Shown one piece after another: positions 46,088 through 58,549 of a DNA stretch of 64,000 nucleotides (positions within the stretch are counted from its first letter, which is position 1; every line of letters begins with the position of its first letter). The DNA comes from Jacaranda mimosifolia (Eukaryota > Streptophyta > Magnoliopsida > Lamiales > Bignoniaceae). The stretch is taken from positions 11,546,501 to 11,610,500 of the forward strand of contig CM032133.1 of NCBI GenBank assembly GCA_018894105.1, given 5' to 3'. The notes beneath the pieces were generated by a model. It was not told the origin of the DNA. It ran no database searches and saw nothing but the letters and a program-made list of their open reading frames with translations. The position numbers and the translations under genes are program-made.

Positions 46088-48146
46088 GTAGGTTTTGTTC
46101 ATGCATTGCATACTTTTTGAAGGTTGATATAAGCGTTGGCATGTAAACTCTTCTCTGTCTTCTTTTCATGTTTAAAGATTGATTTGGATTAGAATCTACT
46201 GAGTTTTTCAGTGATAAGTTTTACATTTGTATTCAATTGCAATCAGTTCATTGCTTGCTAGAATAGCTTGCACAAAATTACATGCACAAGAAGTTTGATT
46301 AAACTTCTGCATTTGTATAGTTCAATTGCTATTGGTTCATTGCATGCTAAAACAACTGGTCGAATTACATGGATCCCAAGTGGTTAGCACTTCTAAATAG
46401 TCACATTTGCATGCAAATATCCACTTTCTTCTGGATGTTTTTATAGGGTTAGCAACTTAACGGAGCTTTAATTTAATACAAGTCATATATTTCCTGTACA
46501 TATATATATTAAAAAGTTTTTAATGATAGTTAATTTAAATTTAAAATTTAAAAGAATACATCATTTAATATTTATTAACATATTAATTTTTTAATTAACA
46601 TCCATTAATTTTAAAAGATTTAACTTTTCTTGTTGGACCTTAAATAAAAAAATTAATTGTTTACAGTTGTTGAATTTTTAATTGATTTTTAATTAATGAT
46701 AAAAATTAATTTAATTAATTTAATTTTATAAACTCAAAATAAATTTTTAAATCTATAATCACAATCAAGTAATCAAATGAATGTTGTAATTAGGTTAGAC
46801 CCATTAGAGTATTTTCATTCTATTTGTGTGAGAAAAATGTATAGGGGTTTAGTTAAAAAGAACCTTAAGGGCTTGTAAAACAATTAAATTCATCTTTTTG
46901 ACTTTAACAAAATTGAGACAAAGAGACAAAAGTAAGTGAATATATTAAAAAGACTTTTTTGAATTTTTTTGTCTTTAAGTATTAATTTAATGTAACTTTA
47001 ATTGTGTTCTTTACAAAAAATGTTTTAATGTACAAGAAGTGATGTGCAACTGGGATATTATACCAATACAATTATATATAAGAAAAATCCAAATTGTTTT
47101 CAACAATCCAATGCAGTTTGTGTACAAGAATTGATAATAAACAAAATATCTTCATAATTAGAAAAAAAGTGAGTAATTCATAGAAATTAATTAGATAAGG
47201 CATTGAGAATTTTCAATTGTGTTCCAAAAAAATTAAAAAAATATATAATTTGAATATTGAAAATAATTTGAAAGGCAAAAATTTGAATAAGCACCAAATT
47301 CTCCAGAAAAGTTTGACGGCTATATGTATAATTTGAGATGCAAAAATTGAATTGACTCACAATTTTGACTTCACCATATTGAGCAAAATGATAAGAATTT
47401 CTCAAAACTTTGACCATGGGCTACATCATTTTTGTTTGTTTTAAATTATGATTCCATCACTGTATTAGTGACAAAAGGAATGACACAAATTTCCTCAAGT
47501 TTTAAATCTAAACTATTGACATTTATTATACAACCTAAAACATTTTGATTTAAAATTACTTTATAAGCATTTACTTTTAAAATACTTTGAGTTTGCAATA
47601 ATTAAAGTCGTAGAAAGACAAATTCAAGATTTTGAGTCTTAATTAAATTTCAATATAATCATCATTTTTAACTAATCGTGTCTTGCATGTTATCTGCATG
47701 TCTTAAAATGCTATAAATTGCACATCTTACTTTATGAAACTCATTCATATTGTACAATAAAGTTATTCAATTAATAAGGCAAATAAGTTACCCTGAATAA
47801 GAATAAATGTATTGAAGGTATATAATATTTCTTAATAGTAAGGTGCAAGCATTCAAAATTATACATCATTCTCAAGATTAGTATCATCTTGCAAGTACAT
47901 TATGAAATAACATTAGATAGCTTGAGCGAAAATCTAATGGAGTTTTATAATTTTTGGGTATTATTTTATTGTTTAAATTCTCAAACTCTAAAGTTTTATT
48001 TTATTGAATTTCAAATTCAATAGAATATTATTCTTACATTCCTATATTTTCAAATTTGTTTGAATATTTTTGTTGGAATGTTTATCTCGTTCTAGTTATT
48101 TTCTTAGATGTTATTATTGAAATGATTATTTTTTTTTCTTCTTGTA
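46088..48146 (+). other. Intron-like and AT-rich sequence without a gene
   Basis: Begins with the splice donor of the broken pseudouridine synthase exon. A degenerate direct duplication of about 80 bp (46226-46290 and 46305-46365, TTCATTGC(T/A)TGCTA context) follows. The rest is AT-rich. A TTAGTGACAAAAGGAATGAC phrase at about 47465 resembles subterminal repeats of CACTA elements but is isolated. Confidence 0.4.
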
Positions 48147-50984
48147 GTGAAAATGCCGCCTAAGGGAGTAGTGTTGCATCATCCAATAACTAGGAGTGCT
48201 CCATCAAAGATGAATGAAGGCACTCAAAATCCTTCAACCACAAATATTGCTAAACCCACACCTCAGCACAAATCTCCATGTGGGACAAGAAATCAACTTT
48301 CAACTTCTGATGTGCCTACAACTAAGAGTACAACCAGTACAAGTTGGAAGTTGTTTCCTCTACCTTCAAAGCCTATGACAGTTGTAGATCATTCCACATC
48401 TCCACCTATGACTACGAGTCAAGCTTCTCTATCTATAAACCAATAATAATCTTCTCCAGCTGCCGTTCAGACTTAAACTATAACTACACACTACCAAGTA
48501 ACTCCACGTGTTACTAGGAGTGCTGTAGGTAATCAGCAAGCATCTCCAACTACTTCAAATCCTCATGACATGCCATCACCATCAATAGATGCACCATTGA
48601 TTTCTTCATCATCAGGTACTCAACCACAAGAAAAGACTCAGTCTTTAGGAACTCTACTCCCTGAAGAGGCTATTGGAGAGATTGGAACTGCAGATCCTAC
48701 TATGACCATAGGTTAATAAATCTACGTGAAATCAACTTTTCTAATTCATATAATTTATAATTATTTCTACTATTTATATATATGTATATTGGCAAATAAA
48801 AAATAGGTCCCACCAAAAAAAGAGGTTATGATGCAAGCACAAACAAGGCAATAGAGAAAGAAATTGCAAAAAATGCAAGTGTTAGTACCTTGAATATGTT
48901 ATGTGCATTCTTTCAATGCGTTCACTTAAGTTTTCTTATTTATGATTTTATCAAGGGTGTAAAGTTTTGGAAATTGAATATTCTGAGGGCTTAAAGAGGT
49001 CGATCAAGTATGCTTCCCATTTGTCTAATGGGATTAGTATTATTGTTCGGCATAGTCCTCAACTTGATTAAAAAATGTCATGGAAAAAAGTTTCATAAAA
49101 TGATAAATTGCCTATGTATGCTGGACTAGATGTAAGTTCATTACCTATTTGATAAAATTTTAAGTTTTCCATTTATTATGTGCACATGGATATTCATTAT
49201 CTTAATGATTGACTTCGTGTCTAATTTAATGTATTCTTAGCAATGGTTTTCAATCAAAGGATGACAAACTGATCATGTATGTAGACGACAAGTTTGGTGA
49301 GAGCTACAAGCATTATAAGGAAAGGTTGAGTGAGATATGGGAAAATGGTTCAAACTGGTGTGGATCCAAGGAGTAAGGTGCCTTTTGATTGGATCTCACA
49401 AGATAAATTGTTGGGATTATGTGATGTCTTTGGAGATGCTAAGTTTCAGGTATTTGGTTACATAATAATTAATGTTGGCAATATTAAGGTTTTAATTTAT
49501 TTCATGTCGATGAAGAACAATTACCTTTTCTTCTTAACTACTCAGTTTTTGTTCTTTTTCTTTTATTGGATGTTGATGTATTTCATTTTTTCAAGTTGAT
49601 CTGATAAATGCTTGAATTCTAAATGTTGGTTTGGTTTTCGTTGTTATTTGATGTATTTTTTTTGTTGCAAATTTTTGTTATTTTTCTTTCATTAGATGCT
49701 GGTGTATTTGATTTTTTCATAAGTAGATGGGGTAAATGTTAGTTCGCTTTTGTTGGTTATTTGATGTAATTATTTGTTGCAGAATTTTATTATTTTTCTT
49801 TAATTGGATGCCAATGCATTTTATTTTTGTAAGTAGATGAGACAAATGTTGGGATTCTAAATGTTGGATCAATTTTGTTGGTTATTTCATATAATTATGT
49901 GTTGCATGTAATTAAGATCAATTGAAGCCCTATTTCAGCATCAAAGCAATCTTAGTTTTAGCTTGAAACTAGGTTCAAACTCTATCCAGTTTCACCTCAG
50001 TTTCAGGATGGAATTAAAGTGTAGGTTCAAGGTCAAATTAACCTTAAACTAGTCAGATTTTCAGCTCAACTTCAAGCTGAAAATAAGGGCAATTTTGAGG
50101 GCAATTTTCAGCTGAAACTGACCTAAGTGTGGTCGGTTTGAGCATGAAATTGAGATTCAGTTTTCAATTTCAAGCTGAAATTTGCTATGTTTAGGCTTTA
50201 AGCTGAGGCACACTTTAAAATATATCAAGTTGAAATTGACATAAGTTTGTTTTTCTACATCTTCACATAATTATATGTAAATACAGGAAAGGTTAAAGAT
50301 CAATGCAGGAAATAGAGTGCATATGCCATACTCTCATACATCCGGTTCTAAGTCATTCACTGTATGATTAATGGAAATGGTAATATATCATTTTAACTTT
50401 ATTTTATTTATATTTTCTCTTGTCATTATATAAGGTTCTATACTAAAACTTCTACTTACACTTGCAAAGAAAAATCAAACCTCAGTGGACAATTTTGAAT
50501 TCACTCATATGAAGAAAGATAGCGGAGAGTATCTGAATGTTATATCTGCGAACAAGTATGTGAGTTCATGTTCTATAATAAAATGTCCCTTATATTTAAG
50601 TATGTACTTATATATATATATTTATGCTTGTGACAGAATGAAATGAAAAGAAAGAGGGATAAAGCATTAAAAAAAAGACTCAAGGAAGTTTCTAAAAGGG
50701 ACATTATTAAGGAGTCGTTGGGCACACGGACAGGATATAAGAGAGGCATGGGTCATGGAGTTGTGCCATCTAAAGGTAGCAAGAAGATGATACTTCAAGC
50801 TATACAACTTGAAGCAGTAAAGGAGAAATTGAGCAAAGCTAAAAATGACTTACATAGTGCAATGGATCTCATGAAAACTCAACAAGAGCAATGCCAAAAG
50901 CAAGTTGCAAAAATAACAAGCCTTAAAGTCGATCAGACCATGCTGAAGCAACTCTTGGTGGCATTGCAAGACAAACTCACTTGA
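48147..50984 (+). pseudogene. Transposase_24-like (plant Ptta/En/Spm) protein gene
   Basis: Several exon-like pieces: a Pro/Ser/Thr-rich start (MKMPPKGVVLHHPITRSAPS at 48147), GPTKKRGYDASTNKAIEKEI (48806), EIEYSEGLKRSIKYASHLSN then GISIIVRHSP (48970), VDDKFGESYKHYKERLSEIW (49270), ERLKINAGNRVHMPYSHTSG then SKSF (50287), VDNFEFTHMKKDSGEYLN (50487) and a 113-aa C-terminal frame (50643-50984: SLGTRTGYKRGMGHGVVPS plus a coiled coil). This order fits the plant Transposase_24 family associated with En/Spm-type elements. Stops and a frameshift near 49330 mark decay. I do not see clear CACTA ends. Confidence 0.6.
49540..49920 (+). repeat. Degenerate 115-120-bp repeats in an intron
   Basis: Three units sharing TTATTTGATGTA..TTTGTTGCA, TTATTTTTCTTT.ATTGGATG and AAGTAGATG.G.TAAATGTT. 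Within an apparent intron of the Transposase_24-like gene. Confidence 0.65.
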
Positions 50985-52206
50985 AGGTAAGCATATCCTT
51001 ATGATGTAATATGATTTTACTTGAATTTTGCGTATATGGAATTTTGTGATATATGATAATAAAATTTAGGAATAACAAATTTAGAGTTATGAACATTGAG
51101 GCCTTACGTTGTTTTATTTGATTGTTTTTCACTTGTCATGTGTAGAATAATTAGCTGAGTTGAATTAAGTTACAAGAATTATAATTTTCACAATTTTACC
51201 ATGCTTTATTTCAACATGTGAGTTCTCATATACATAAATAGTTTGAAAAACTTTTATTTTGCAGATTATTATGGGCTTTTCCATTTAAAGTCATGTTATT
51301 AGAAAAAAAATATGATATGATACGTATTGTTTAAACTCAGTTGGCAATATAGCTATGAATTAAATGAAATGTGTTTTTATATTCAACATTATCTTCTATA
51401 ATATTTTGTGTAGTTTATGTTGGATAAGAAATGGTATCATACAAATATTTTATTGCAACTTCCTCCCATGAATTGTGCTATTATTTTGTTAAGGTTTTTT
51501 GATGTTATATTAAACCTTTATTTTTCCTATGTACCATACTTATCCAATCTAAGAAAAAATAGATATGTAATGACTAGTTAAACTTATGTAATATCTAATT
51601 TGATGTTCTTCATATTCACAGTATGTCGTGGAATCATTTTTTGCAGATTGTTGGAAGTAGCCCTCTTTCTGATGAAGTTGACGAGAATTAAGGAACATGT
51701 TTTGGAGATCTCTTTTGTTACTTGAACGATAATACTTCTTGAAAACTTAACACTTTTGTTTGATAGATATACCCATTTGGTTATCATCGCTTTCGTTGGT
51801 AGTTTGAATTTGGGACTAATGTTTTGCAATTGTACTTATGTCTATGGATAGATGAATGTGGTTAGTGTTATGTCTATGGATGGATGGATGTGCATATTTT
51901 TTTGTTTATTGAAGGAATGAATATGAATTTTTTATATTTAGGATGGTGATATACTTCAAATTTGAATTTCTTCTAGAATTTCATATCTAAATTGAGCTAT
52001 TGAATAGGGGGAAAAACACTTTGTAATGAAAGTATTTTGTTACAAAAACAATTTATTGATAATGAAATTTGTTTGTCACTTTTCTTAATTGTAACAAACT
52101 AATTTGACATATTCGTAATGAATTATTTTACTTATCTGTAATGAATTATTTACTAATTCATAACAAATAATTAGTCATTTTAATCAAGAAATTAATTATT
52201 TGTCAC
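50985..52206. other. AT-rich downstream region, possible element end
   Basis: No gene. 52050-52206 has repeated words TAATGAATTATT, ATAACAAATAATT and TTTGTCACTTTT, which look like the subterminal repeats of a CACTA-type element, and plus-strand gypsy integrase begins immediately after. A canonical CACTA/TAGTG terminus is not evident. Confidence 0.35.
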
Positions 52207-52940
52207 TTTTTTGTGTGCTGTTGTAGGAAAGAATTCGAAAACTTGGGAAGATTGTTTGCCTTTTATTAAATTTGCTTATAATAGGTCAATACATTCTTCT
52301 ACAGATTTTTCACCTTTTGAAAGTATATATGATTTTAATCCTTTGACTATTTTGGATTTGACTCCTTTTCCCTTAGTGATATTGCTAACTTAGATGGTGA
52401 AAGCGAGGCTGAAATGGTTAAAACTATACATATGAAGGCACATGAGATGATTGAAAAGTGAACAAGTTAACTGCCCAAAAAGTGAATAAGGGACGGAAGC
52501 AGGTTATATTTGAACCTGGTGACTGGGCTTGGGTTCATTTGAGAAAGGAAAGGTTTCCTAATCAAAGAAAATCCAAGCTTGATGATGCTAGAGAAGATGG
52601 TCTATTCCAAGTGCTGGAAAACATTAATGATAACGCTTATAAGATTCATATTCTAGGTGAGTATAAAGTTTCTGCTACTTTTAATGTTTCTGATCTTTCT
52701 CCTTTTTATATGGATTCAGATTTGAGGACAAATCTTTTGGAGGAATGAGGGACTGATATGAGCATTGGAGGCACTGGAGGGAATGACGGTTATTTTGGCA
52801 TTGGAGAGCAAAATAGAGATTGCAGCATGCCAATGGGACCTATCACAAGAGTAAAAGAAAAGAGGTTGAAAGATGGCTTTGCAAATTTGGCTAAGTTATT
52901 TGTTGAAGAGATACATCAAGAACGGGCTAAGGAAGATAAG
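52207..52940 (+). pseudogene. Gypsy integrase C-terminal half and polyprotein tail
   Basis: Plus-strand copy of the family: VVGKNSKTWEDCLPFIKFAY (52211), the C-terminal domain [53 protein letters not shown] (52500-52748), then GPITRVKEKRLKDGFANL and EIHQERAKEDK. A frameshift lies near 52400. The copy stops at 52940 inside AAGGAAGATAAG, where a copia LTR start is attached. Confidence 0.85.
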
Positions 52941-53001
52941 TGTTGGAATAGTGCCCGACAAGCCAATAGGATTGGCCTTCTAAAAGCTATTCCTTGTAAA
53001 A
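52941..53001 (+). mobile_element. 61-bp copia LTR 5' end at a fold-back junction
   Basis: Starts TGTTGGAATAGTGCCCGACA, the LTR start of the copia family, and runs to TTCCTTGTAAAAC, matching the complement of 60619-60679. It joins plus-strand gypsy on the left to minus-strand gypsy integrase on the right. Confidence 0.8.
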
Positions 53002-53277
53002 CTTGTAGAAGAATGTATTGACCTATTATAAGCAATTTCAATAAAAGGCAAGCAATCATCCCAAGTTTTCAAATTCTTTCTTACAACAACGCACAATAAA
53101 GTACCCAAAGTTCTATTTACCACTTCAGTTTGTCCATCAATTTGTGGATGACAAGTAATAGAATACAAAAGTGTAGTACCTAACTTACCCCCACAAAACC
53201 TTCCAAAAGTGGCTTAAGAACTTAACATCCCTATCGGAAACAATAGATCTAGGGACGCCACACAATCTCACAACTTC
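53002..53277 (-). pseudogene. Gypsy integrase core fragment
   Basis: Minus strand: [47 protein letters not shown] and [20 protein letters not shown]. It contains the second aspartate (SDRD) and the glutamate (QTEVVN) of the core. Cut on its right by the next LTR at 53278 (sequence ACATCA|GAAGTTG). Confidence 0.8.
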
Positions 53278-53708
53278 TGATGTGGAACCCTAAGGATATA
53301 ATGATCCCGAAACCCCAAACACACAATTTGATATTGAACAAACCCTAGAATAAAAACCATTCCTATTGAACCCCTAAGATACTTGATCTTAGAATGCAAA
53401 TAATTAGGAATAAGAATCATAAATTGAATAAGCATTACCAAGAATTAGTACCTTGAAAGAACCGATTCAATTTCTTGATGCAACACGTAACGTCGTGGTT
53501 TCTCTTGAGAGAAAAAAGCAAAAAATAAATCAATATTCATAAAAAAATTTCAATACATGTTTTTTAAGAGAGTATTTAAACTTTCATTGCAAGCCCTAAT
53601 TAAAATAAGATATAAACTAAGCCTACGGACAATAATTCAAGCCCAAATCCAATTAGGAATAAGAGTTTAACTTGGTCACAGCTTACTCTTTTCTCCATGA
53701 GTCCCATA
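53278..53708 (-). repeat. Gypsy LTR of copy X
   Basis: 431 bp, same family as 3578-4008 and 61107-61538. It abuts integrase sequence of another copy on the left and is followed on the right by its own 3' pol region, so it is the 3' LTR of the minus-strand copy continuing to 61106. Confidence 0.8.
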
Positions 53709-54931
53709 TGTTTGGGACTTCTTTTCGCCTTTTTGGGCCTTTTCAAGTCTTATACACCAAGCACAAGGTGATGGACTGTCCAATTTCATTCTTTTAGTTT
53801 CTTAACACGCTCTTATCTTCCTTCGCCTATTCTTGATGCATCTCTTCAACAACTGACTTAGCCAAATTTGAAAAGCCATGTTTCAACCTCCTTGCTTTTG
53901 CTGTTGTGATAGGTCTTATTCGCAGTGGCAATCTCCATTTTACCCTCTAATGCTGAAATAACCATCTTGCCCTCCAGTCTTCATATCAGTCCCTTGTTCC
54001 TCAGAAAGATTCGTCCTCGAATCTGAATCCATATCAAAAAGAGAAAGATCAGAAACATTAAAAGTAGCAGAAACTTTATACTCACCTGGAATGTCAATCT
54101 TGTAAGCATTGCCATTAATCTTTTCCAACACTTGGAATGGACCATCTCCTATAGCATAGGCACTACCATTTCACCCTGACCTCATTGATTAGGAACCCTT
54201 TCCATTCTCAAATGAACTCAAACCCAGTCACTGGGTTCAATTATCACCTGCTTCCACCCCTTATTCACTTTTGGGCAATGAACCTATTTGTCTTTTCAAT
54301 CATCTCACGTACCTTCATATGTGTAGTTTTAACCTTTATAGCCTCACTTTCACCATCTAAGTTAGCAACATCACTCAAAGGCAAATGAGTCAAATCCAAA
54401 AAATCAAGGGATTAAAACCACATACAATTTCAAAAGGTGAAAAACATGTGGAAGAATGTATTGACCTGTTACAAGGAAATTCAATAAAGCGCAAACAATC
54501 ATCCCAAGTTTTAAAGTTCTTTCCTACAACAACACGCAACAATGTACCTAAAGTTTTATTTACCACTTTAGTTTGTCCATCAATTTGTGGGTGACAAGTA
54601 GTAGAATACAATAGTTTAGTACCTAACTTACCCCACAAAACCTTCCAAAAGTGGCTCAGGAACGTAACATCCCTATCAGAAACAATAGATTTAGGGATAC
54701 CAAGCAATCTCACAATTTCTCTAAAGAACAAATCAAGAATGTTAGTATATCATCAGTTTTATGACAAGCAATAAAGTGTGCCATCTTGCTAAATCTATCA
54801 AGCACAATAGATATACTATCTATACCCTTCTTAGTTTTAGGCAAACTAAGCACAAAATCCATAGAAATATCAACCCAAGGTGCAGTAAGAATAGGAAATA
54901 GTGTATGCAATCCATGAGGCATAGACTTAGA
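53709..54931 (-). pseudogene. Gypsy copy X integrase
   Basis: From the tail inward: [19 protein letters not shown] (53940-54131), the C-terminal block, [53 protein letters not shown] (54390-54731), then [16 protein letters not shown] and [17 protein letters not shown] (54710-54922). The catalytic glutamate of QTEVVN is Lys (QTKVVN), and frames change twice, so it is inactive. Aspartates of the MDF and SDRD blocks remain. Confidence 0.85.
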
Positions 54932-55653
54932 TTTAGCCTATCTACCTGCAACACATTCAGAACACACTTTCTCAACATTTTTTCTCATACCAGGCCAACA
55001 TAAATGCTCACTCAATGCACAACAAAATGATCCATTAATCCACGGCTATATGATCCCCTAACCAGCAACCCCCACACAGAACAAGCAGGCACCCAAATTC
55101 TATTGCCACAAAGTAGAAAACCTTCATGTCTATAGAATTTATTAAATGCACCATGTAATTCTTCAAGCATATCATCTAACCTAGGGATTGGATAGTGATA
55201 ATTAATTGTAATTTTGTTAACTTCTTTACTATCCATGCACATCCGCCAAGTTTCATCCTTCTTTAAAACTAATAGCACAGGTACAGTACACGGACTCATG
55301 CTCTCCCTCACATGTCCTTTGGTAGCAACTCTTCCACTTGTCTTTGAAGCTCCTTTATCTCCTCAGTATTACATTTGTAGGCTTGTCAGTTACGAATTTG
55401 AGATCCAGGTACAAAGTCAATTTGATGTTCAATTCCTCTCAATGGTGGTAAACTCGTGGGCATCTCATTAGGGAATACATCACCAAACAGAGTCAAAAAC
55501 ACTAGGCAAATCAGGGTTAAGGTCAGTTTTAGATAATAAAACCTCTCTATATCCAATCGCTATCAAAGCTCTCGTGCCTAGAAAAGTATTGTTTTAAATC
55601 TCACACTTTCGTATATAAACATTACTTCTTCTTAATTTTTTCACTATTCACTA
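54932..55653 (-). pseudogene. Gypsy copy X: integrase start and deleted reverse transcriptase
   Basis: The frame 55012-55311 reads VPVLLVLKKDETWRMCMDSK, EVNKITINYHYPIPRLDDML, EELHGAFN and then abruptly KFYRHEGFLLCGNRIWVP. The RT start is therefore fused to the region just before integrase; the YxDD active site and RNase H are gone. 55321-55560 carries the linker before RT (LQRQVEELLPKDM; PPLRGIEHQIDF in the homologue). A copia inserts at 55654. Confidence 0.85.
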
Positions 55654-57901
55654 TGAAGGCTAAAGTAGCATTAGGATCTATAAATCAAAACTTCATAAGC
55701 TTGAAATTAACTAAGCAACTTGAGCTCCCAAGCATCTAGACATGCTATAGATCTGGATTAGGATGAAGAATTACCTCTTGTAGCTCAAAATCAAGGAGAA
55801 GATCAACTATCTCTCACGAGTCCAGAAACTGTCTGGAACTGGCATAGTGGAAAGATGACAACAATTTCCCAGGCTAAACTGCTCCAAAATTCACAAAATT
55901 AAATATGAAACACCTCCACACACAGGAGAAGCTGCTGTGAAAAATTGGAGCCAAAAATCCTTCTGTATCTCTCCATACATATTTTCCAATCGGAAGCTGC
56001 TGCAGGTGGATCTCCAAAACTGAGAAAGTCAATTGCCTTGCCTCTATTGAAACGATCCACACACCAAACAATCTTCCAATTTCCCCTCACTAGAAGCTGG
56101 AGTTAGAGAGGAAAAAATGAGGTACAGGAGGCCAATTTTCAGGTTGGGAAGAAGAAGGAATGCAAAGCTTCAACTCATGATGCAATGCATAGAGAGAGAG
56201 ATCTTGGAGGGAATGCAAGAATCTAATTCTCACACTTTCAGCAATGCTTATTCGAAATTTGCACACTCTCTATATCTATATATAGAGGGTAGAAGGTGTG
56301 ATACTAGATGGCATCACACATTCCTCAAGGTGACCGCCCAAGTGGCATGCCAAGTTGGCAAAATTCAAATTCAAGTCTTACTCGAATTTCAAGTGCATTT
56401 CAATTTTATCTGGAATCTAATTCGAAATTAATTAAGATGCTAAGTTAAATGAACACTTCATTTAAATTTTCCCTCCAAAAATTATCCTTCCCATTAATTA
56501 AATTAAACCCTTTAATTTAATTAATCGACCTTTGATTTAACTCTTAAGTCAAACAAGCTTAACTCTTAAGCTTAAGTTAGTCAACTTCACACTTTAAGTC
56601 AACTTGTCCAATTGATGGTCCACATGGTACCAAATAATTAACACCTTAATTATTGGTCTAATTTGACTCTTAAATTAATTGATTAATTTAACACTTAAAT
56701 TAATCAAACCAAAATTGACCGTTGGATTGGAACCTCGAAAAATCGGTCACCAAAGGGTGAATTTTCTAACACTTAGAAAAATTATTGTACCAATTTTGGA
56801 AGCTATTTAGATTTTATGTGTGATCCAATAGGTTCTACCATTCATTGGATATGGGCTCACAACTCTTTCTGACTTTTGAAAATCTTGTATTCATTTTAGT
56901 TTAAAACTCTTTTTAAACTAATCGACCCGATTCAATTAATCTCATTAATTGAAAAGTACCCAATCTCCATAGTTGATGTCGAACCTCAAGCCTATGGAGC
57001 CCAACTAATTGGCTGAAATGAATGTTTTGGAGAACCATCATAGCTCTACATGTTTCATGCAAATACGGTCCTTCCATCTCCTATCTCCCGAAAGAGGCCT
57101 CGGACAAGATATTTGTCGGCTCCTTAATAGCCTTAATACTATATATCTATTCTCAATGTTCGATTCCCTTGTGTGACCTCACCTTTGGAAAACTTCTTCT
57201 CTAAATTTTCACAGCACCTTGCGCAAGGATTTCTGGGAATCGATTATTATAGAACACGTAGGAAATGCACTCGCCCTTCACAAAAGTGAGGAGTCGGATT
57301 CCATCTTGGATCTCACAAACCTCCATGCCAAGTAGCTCATACCCAAACTCAACCCGAAAGACCCACTAAGCGGTCAAGAAAGAGTCAAAGCATGAGGATT
57401 GGACACAAGGTTACCATAGATCCTCAGGTCAGAGGACTAATAATATGTACTAGCGTAAGCAGGATAATTGACCACTACCGACTTGACACTAAGGCTATCT
57501 GGTGGATTCTCCGGAGGGTCTTCAGTGCCTTGTTCTCTAACAAGCACCCTCCCTAACATGCACCTGTATCTCATATAGATTGCTCATGGAACGGAGCAAT
57601 ATCCTACTCTTGGATTTATGCATCGTTAGTGCAAGTCTATCTGGATCTTAGATGCCCTGCCTCCAAAGATCCTACGACTTTGAATATTTAAGATCACGAC
57701 CATGTAAGACCTATTCCATGGTTGTTGAACAAAGTCCCGTAGTCATGTGTGATCTAAGGGCTTCATCCAAATGCAAGTGAAGTAATATGAAGCATAAGAT
57801 AAAGGTGCCCATATAAAGAATATCATTCAATCAAGATTGTTTTACAAGGAAATAACTTTTACAAGGCCAATTTGATTGGCTTGCCGGGCACTATTTCAAT
57901 A
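55654..57901 (-). repeat. 3' LTR of copia element 2
   Basis: About 2248 bp. On the minus strand it ends ...GCTACTTTAGCCTTCA. It is the same subfamily as 1-2089 and differs from the copia 1 LTR in its final third, where the two cannot be aligned by eye over several hundred bases. Confidence 0.85.
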
Positions 57902-58014
57902 ATCTCCCACTTGCCCTAAAGACAATGCCCTATGGCTTTGAGACTTATATTCTCAAAATGTTCTTCAAAGACCTTTTGTGTTAGGGGTTTGGTCAGTAGA
58001 TTTGCTATATTCTC

Positions 58015-58480
58015 TTACGAGGTAACTTTGTCCACTTGGATGTTGCCTCTATCAATAATCTCCCGGATCAAATGAGATTGCCTCAAAATGTGCTTGGATT
58101 TCTGATGAGATCTTGGCTCTTTAGCTTGTGCTACTTCTCTGGTGTTGTCACAAAAGACTACAATTAGCTCAGCAATGCTAGGCCTACATTCAACTCTTGA
58201 ATAAATTTTTTCATCCAAACATCTTCCTTTATAGCTTCCGAAGCTGCATTATATTCTACTTCAGTGGTGGAATTGGCCGTGTTGTCCTGTTTGGAACTCT
58301 TCCAACTCACCGCACCGCCATTGAGGCAAAATATGAATCCAAAAGTAGATTTGAGGTCATCTACATCAAATTGGAAACTTGAATCCGAAAACCCCTCTAG
58401 CTTCAATTTTCCATTGCCGTATACTAAAAACAAGTCCTTAGTCCTTCTCAAGTACTTATAGCTATCTAGTGACTCTCTTT
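58015..58480 (-). pseudogene. Copia 2 RNase H
   Basis: Frames on the minus strand: LFLVYGNGKLKLEGFSDSSF, STFGFIFCLNGGAVSWKSSK, STTEVEYNAASEAIKEDVW, FIQELNVG, then after a frameshift CDNTREVAQAKEPRSHQKSK and HLIREIIDRGNIQ. These are the copia RNase H landmarks, closely related to BARE-1/Angela. The frameshift and the change of the EAEY motif to EVEY indicate decay. Confidence 0.88.
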
Positions 58481-58549
58481 GGGATTGGATTGGAACCTAC
58501 CCGTAACACTTGGAGAGTGTGCCACATCCAATCTTGTACATTGAACTGC

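Noticed and set aside
26505..52207. A single giant element inserted in one gypsy, since plus-strand gypsy breaks at 26505 and resumes at 52207
   Set aside because: The two gypsy pieces are not contiguous (protease versus integrase), and host exons lie between them; no shared target duplication was found.
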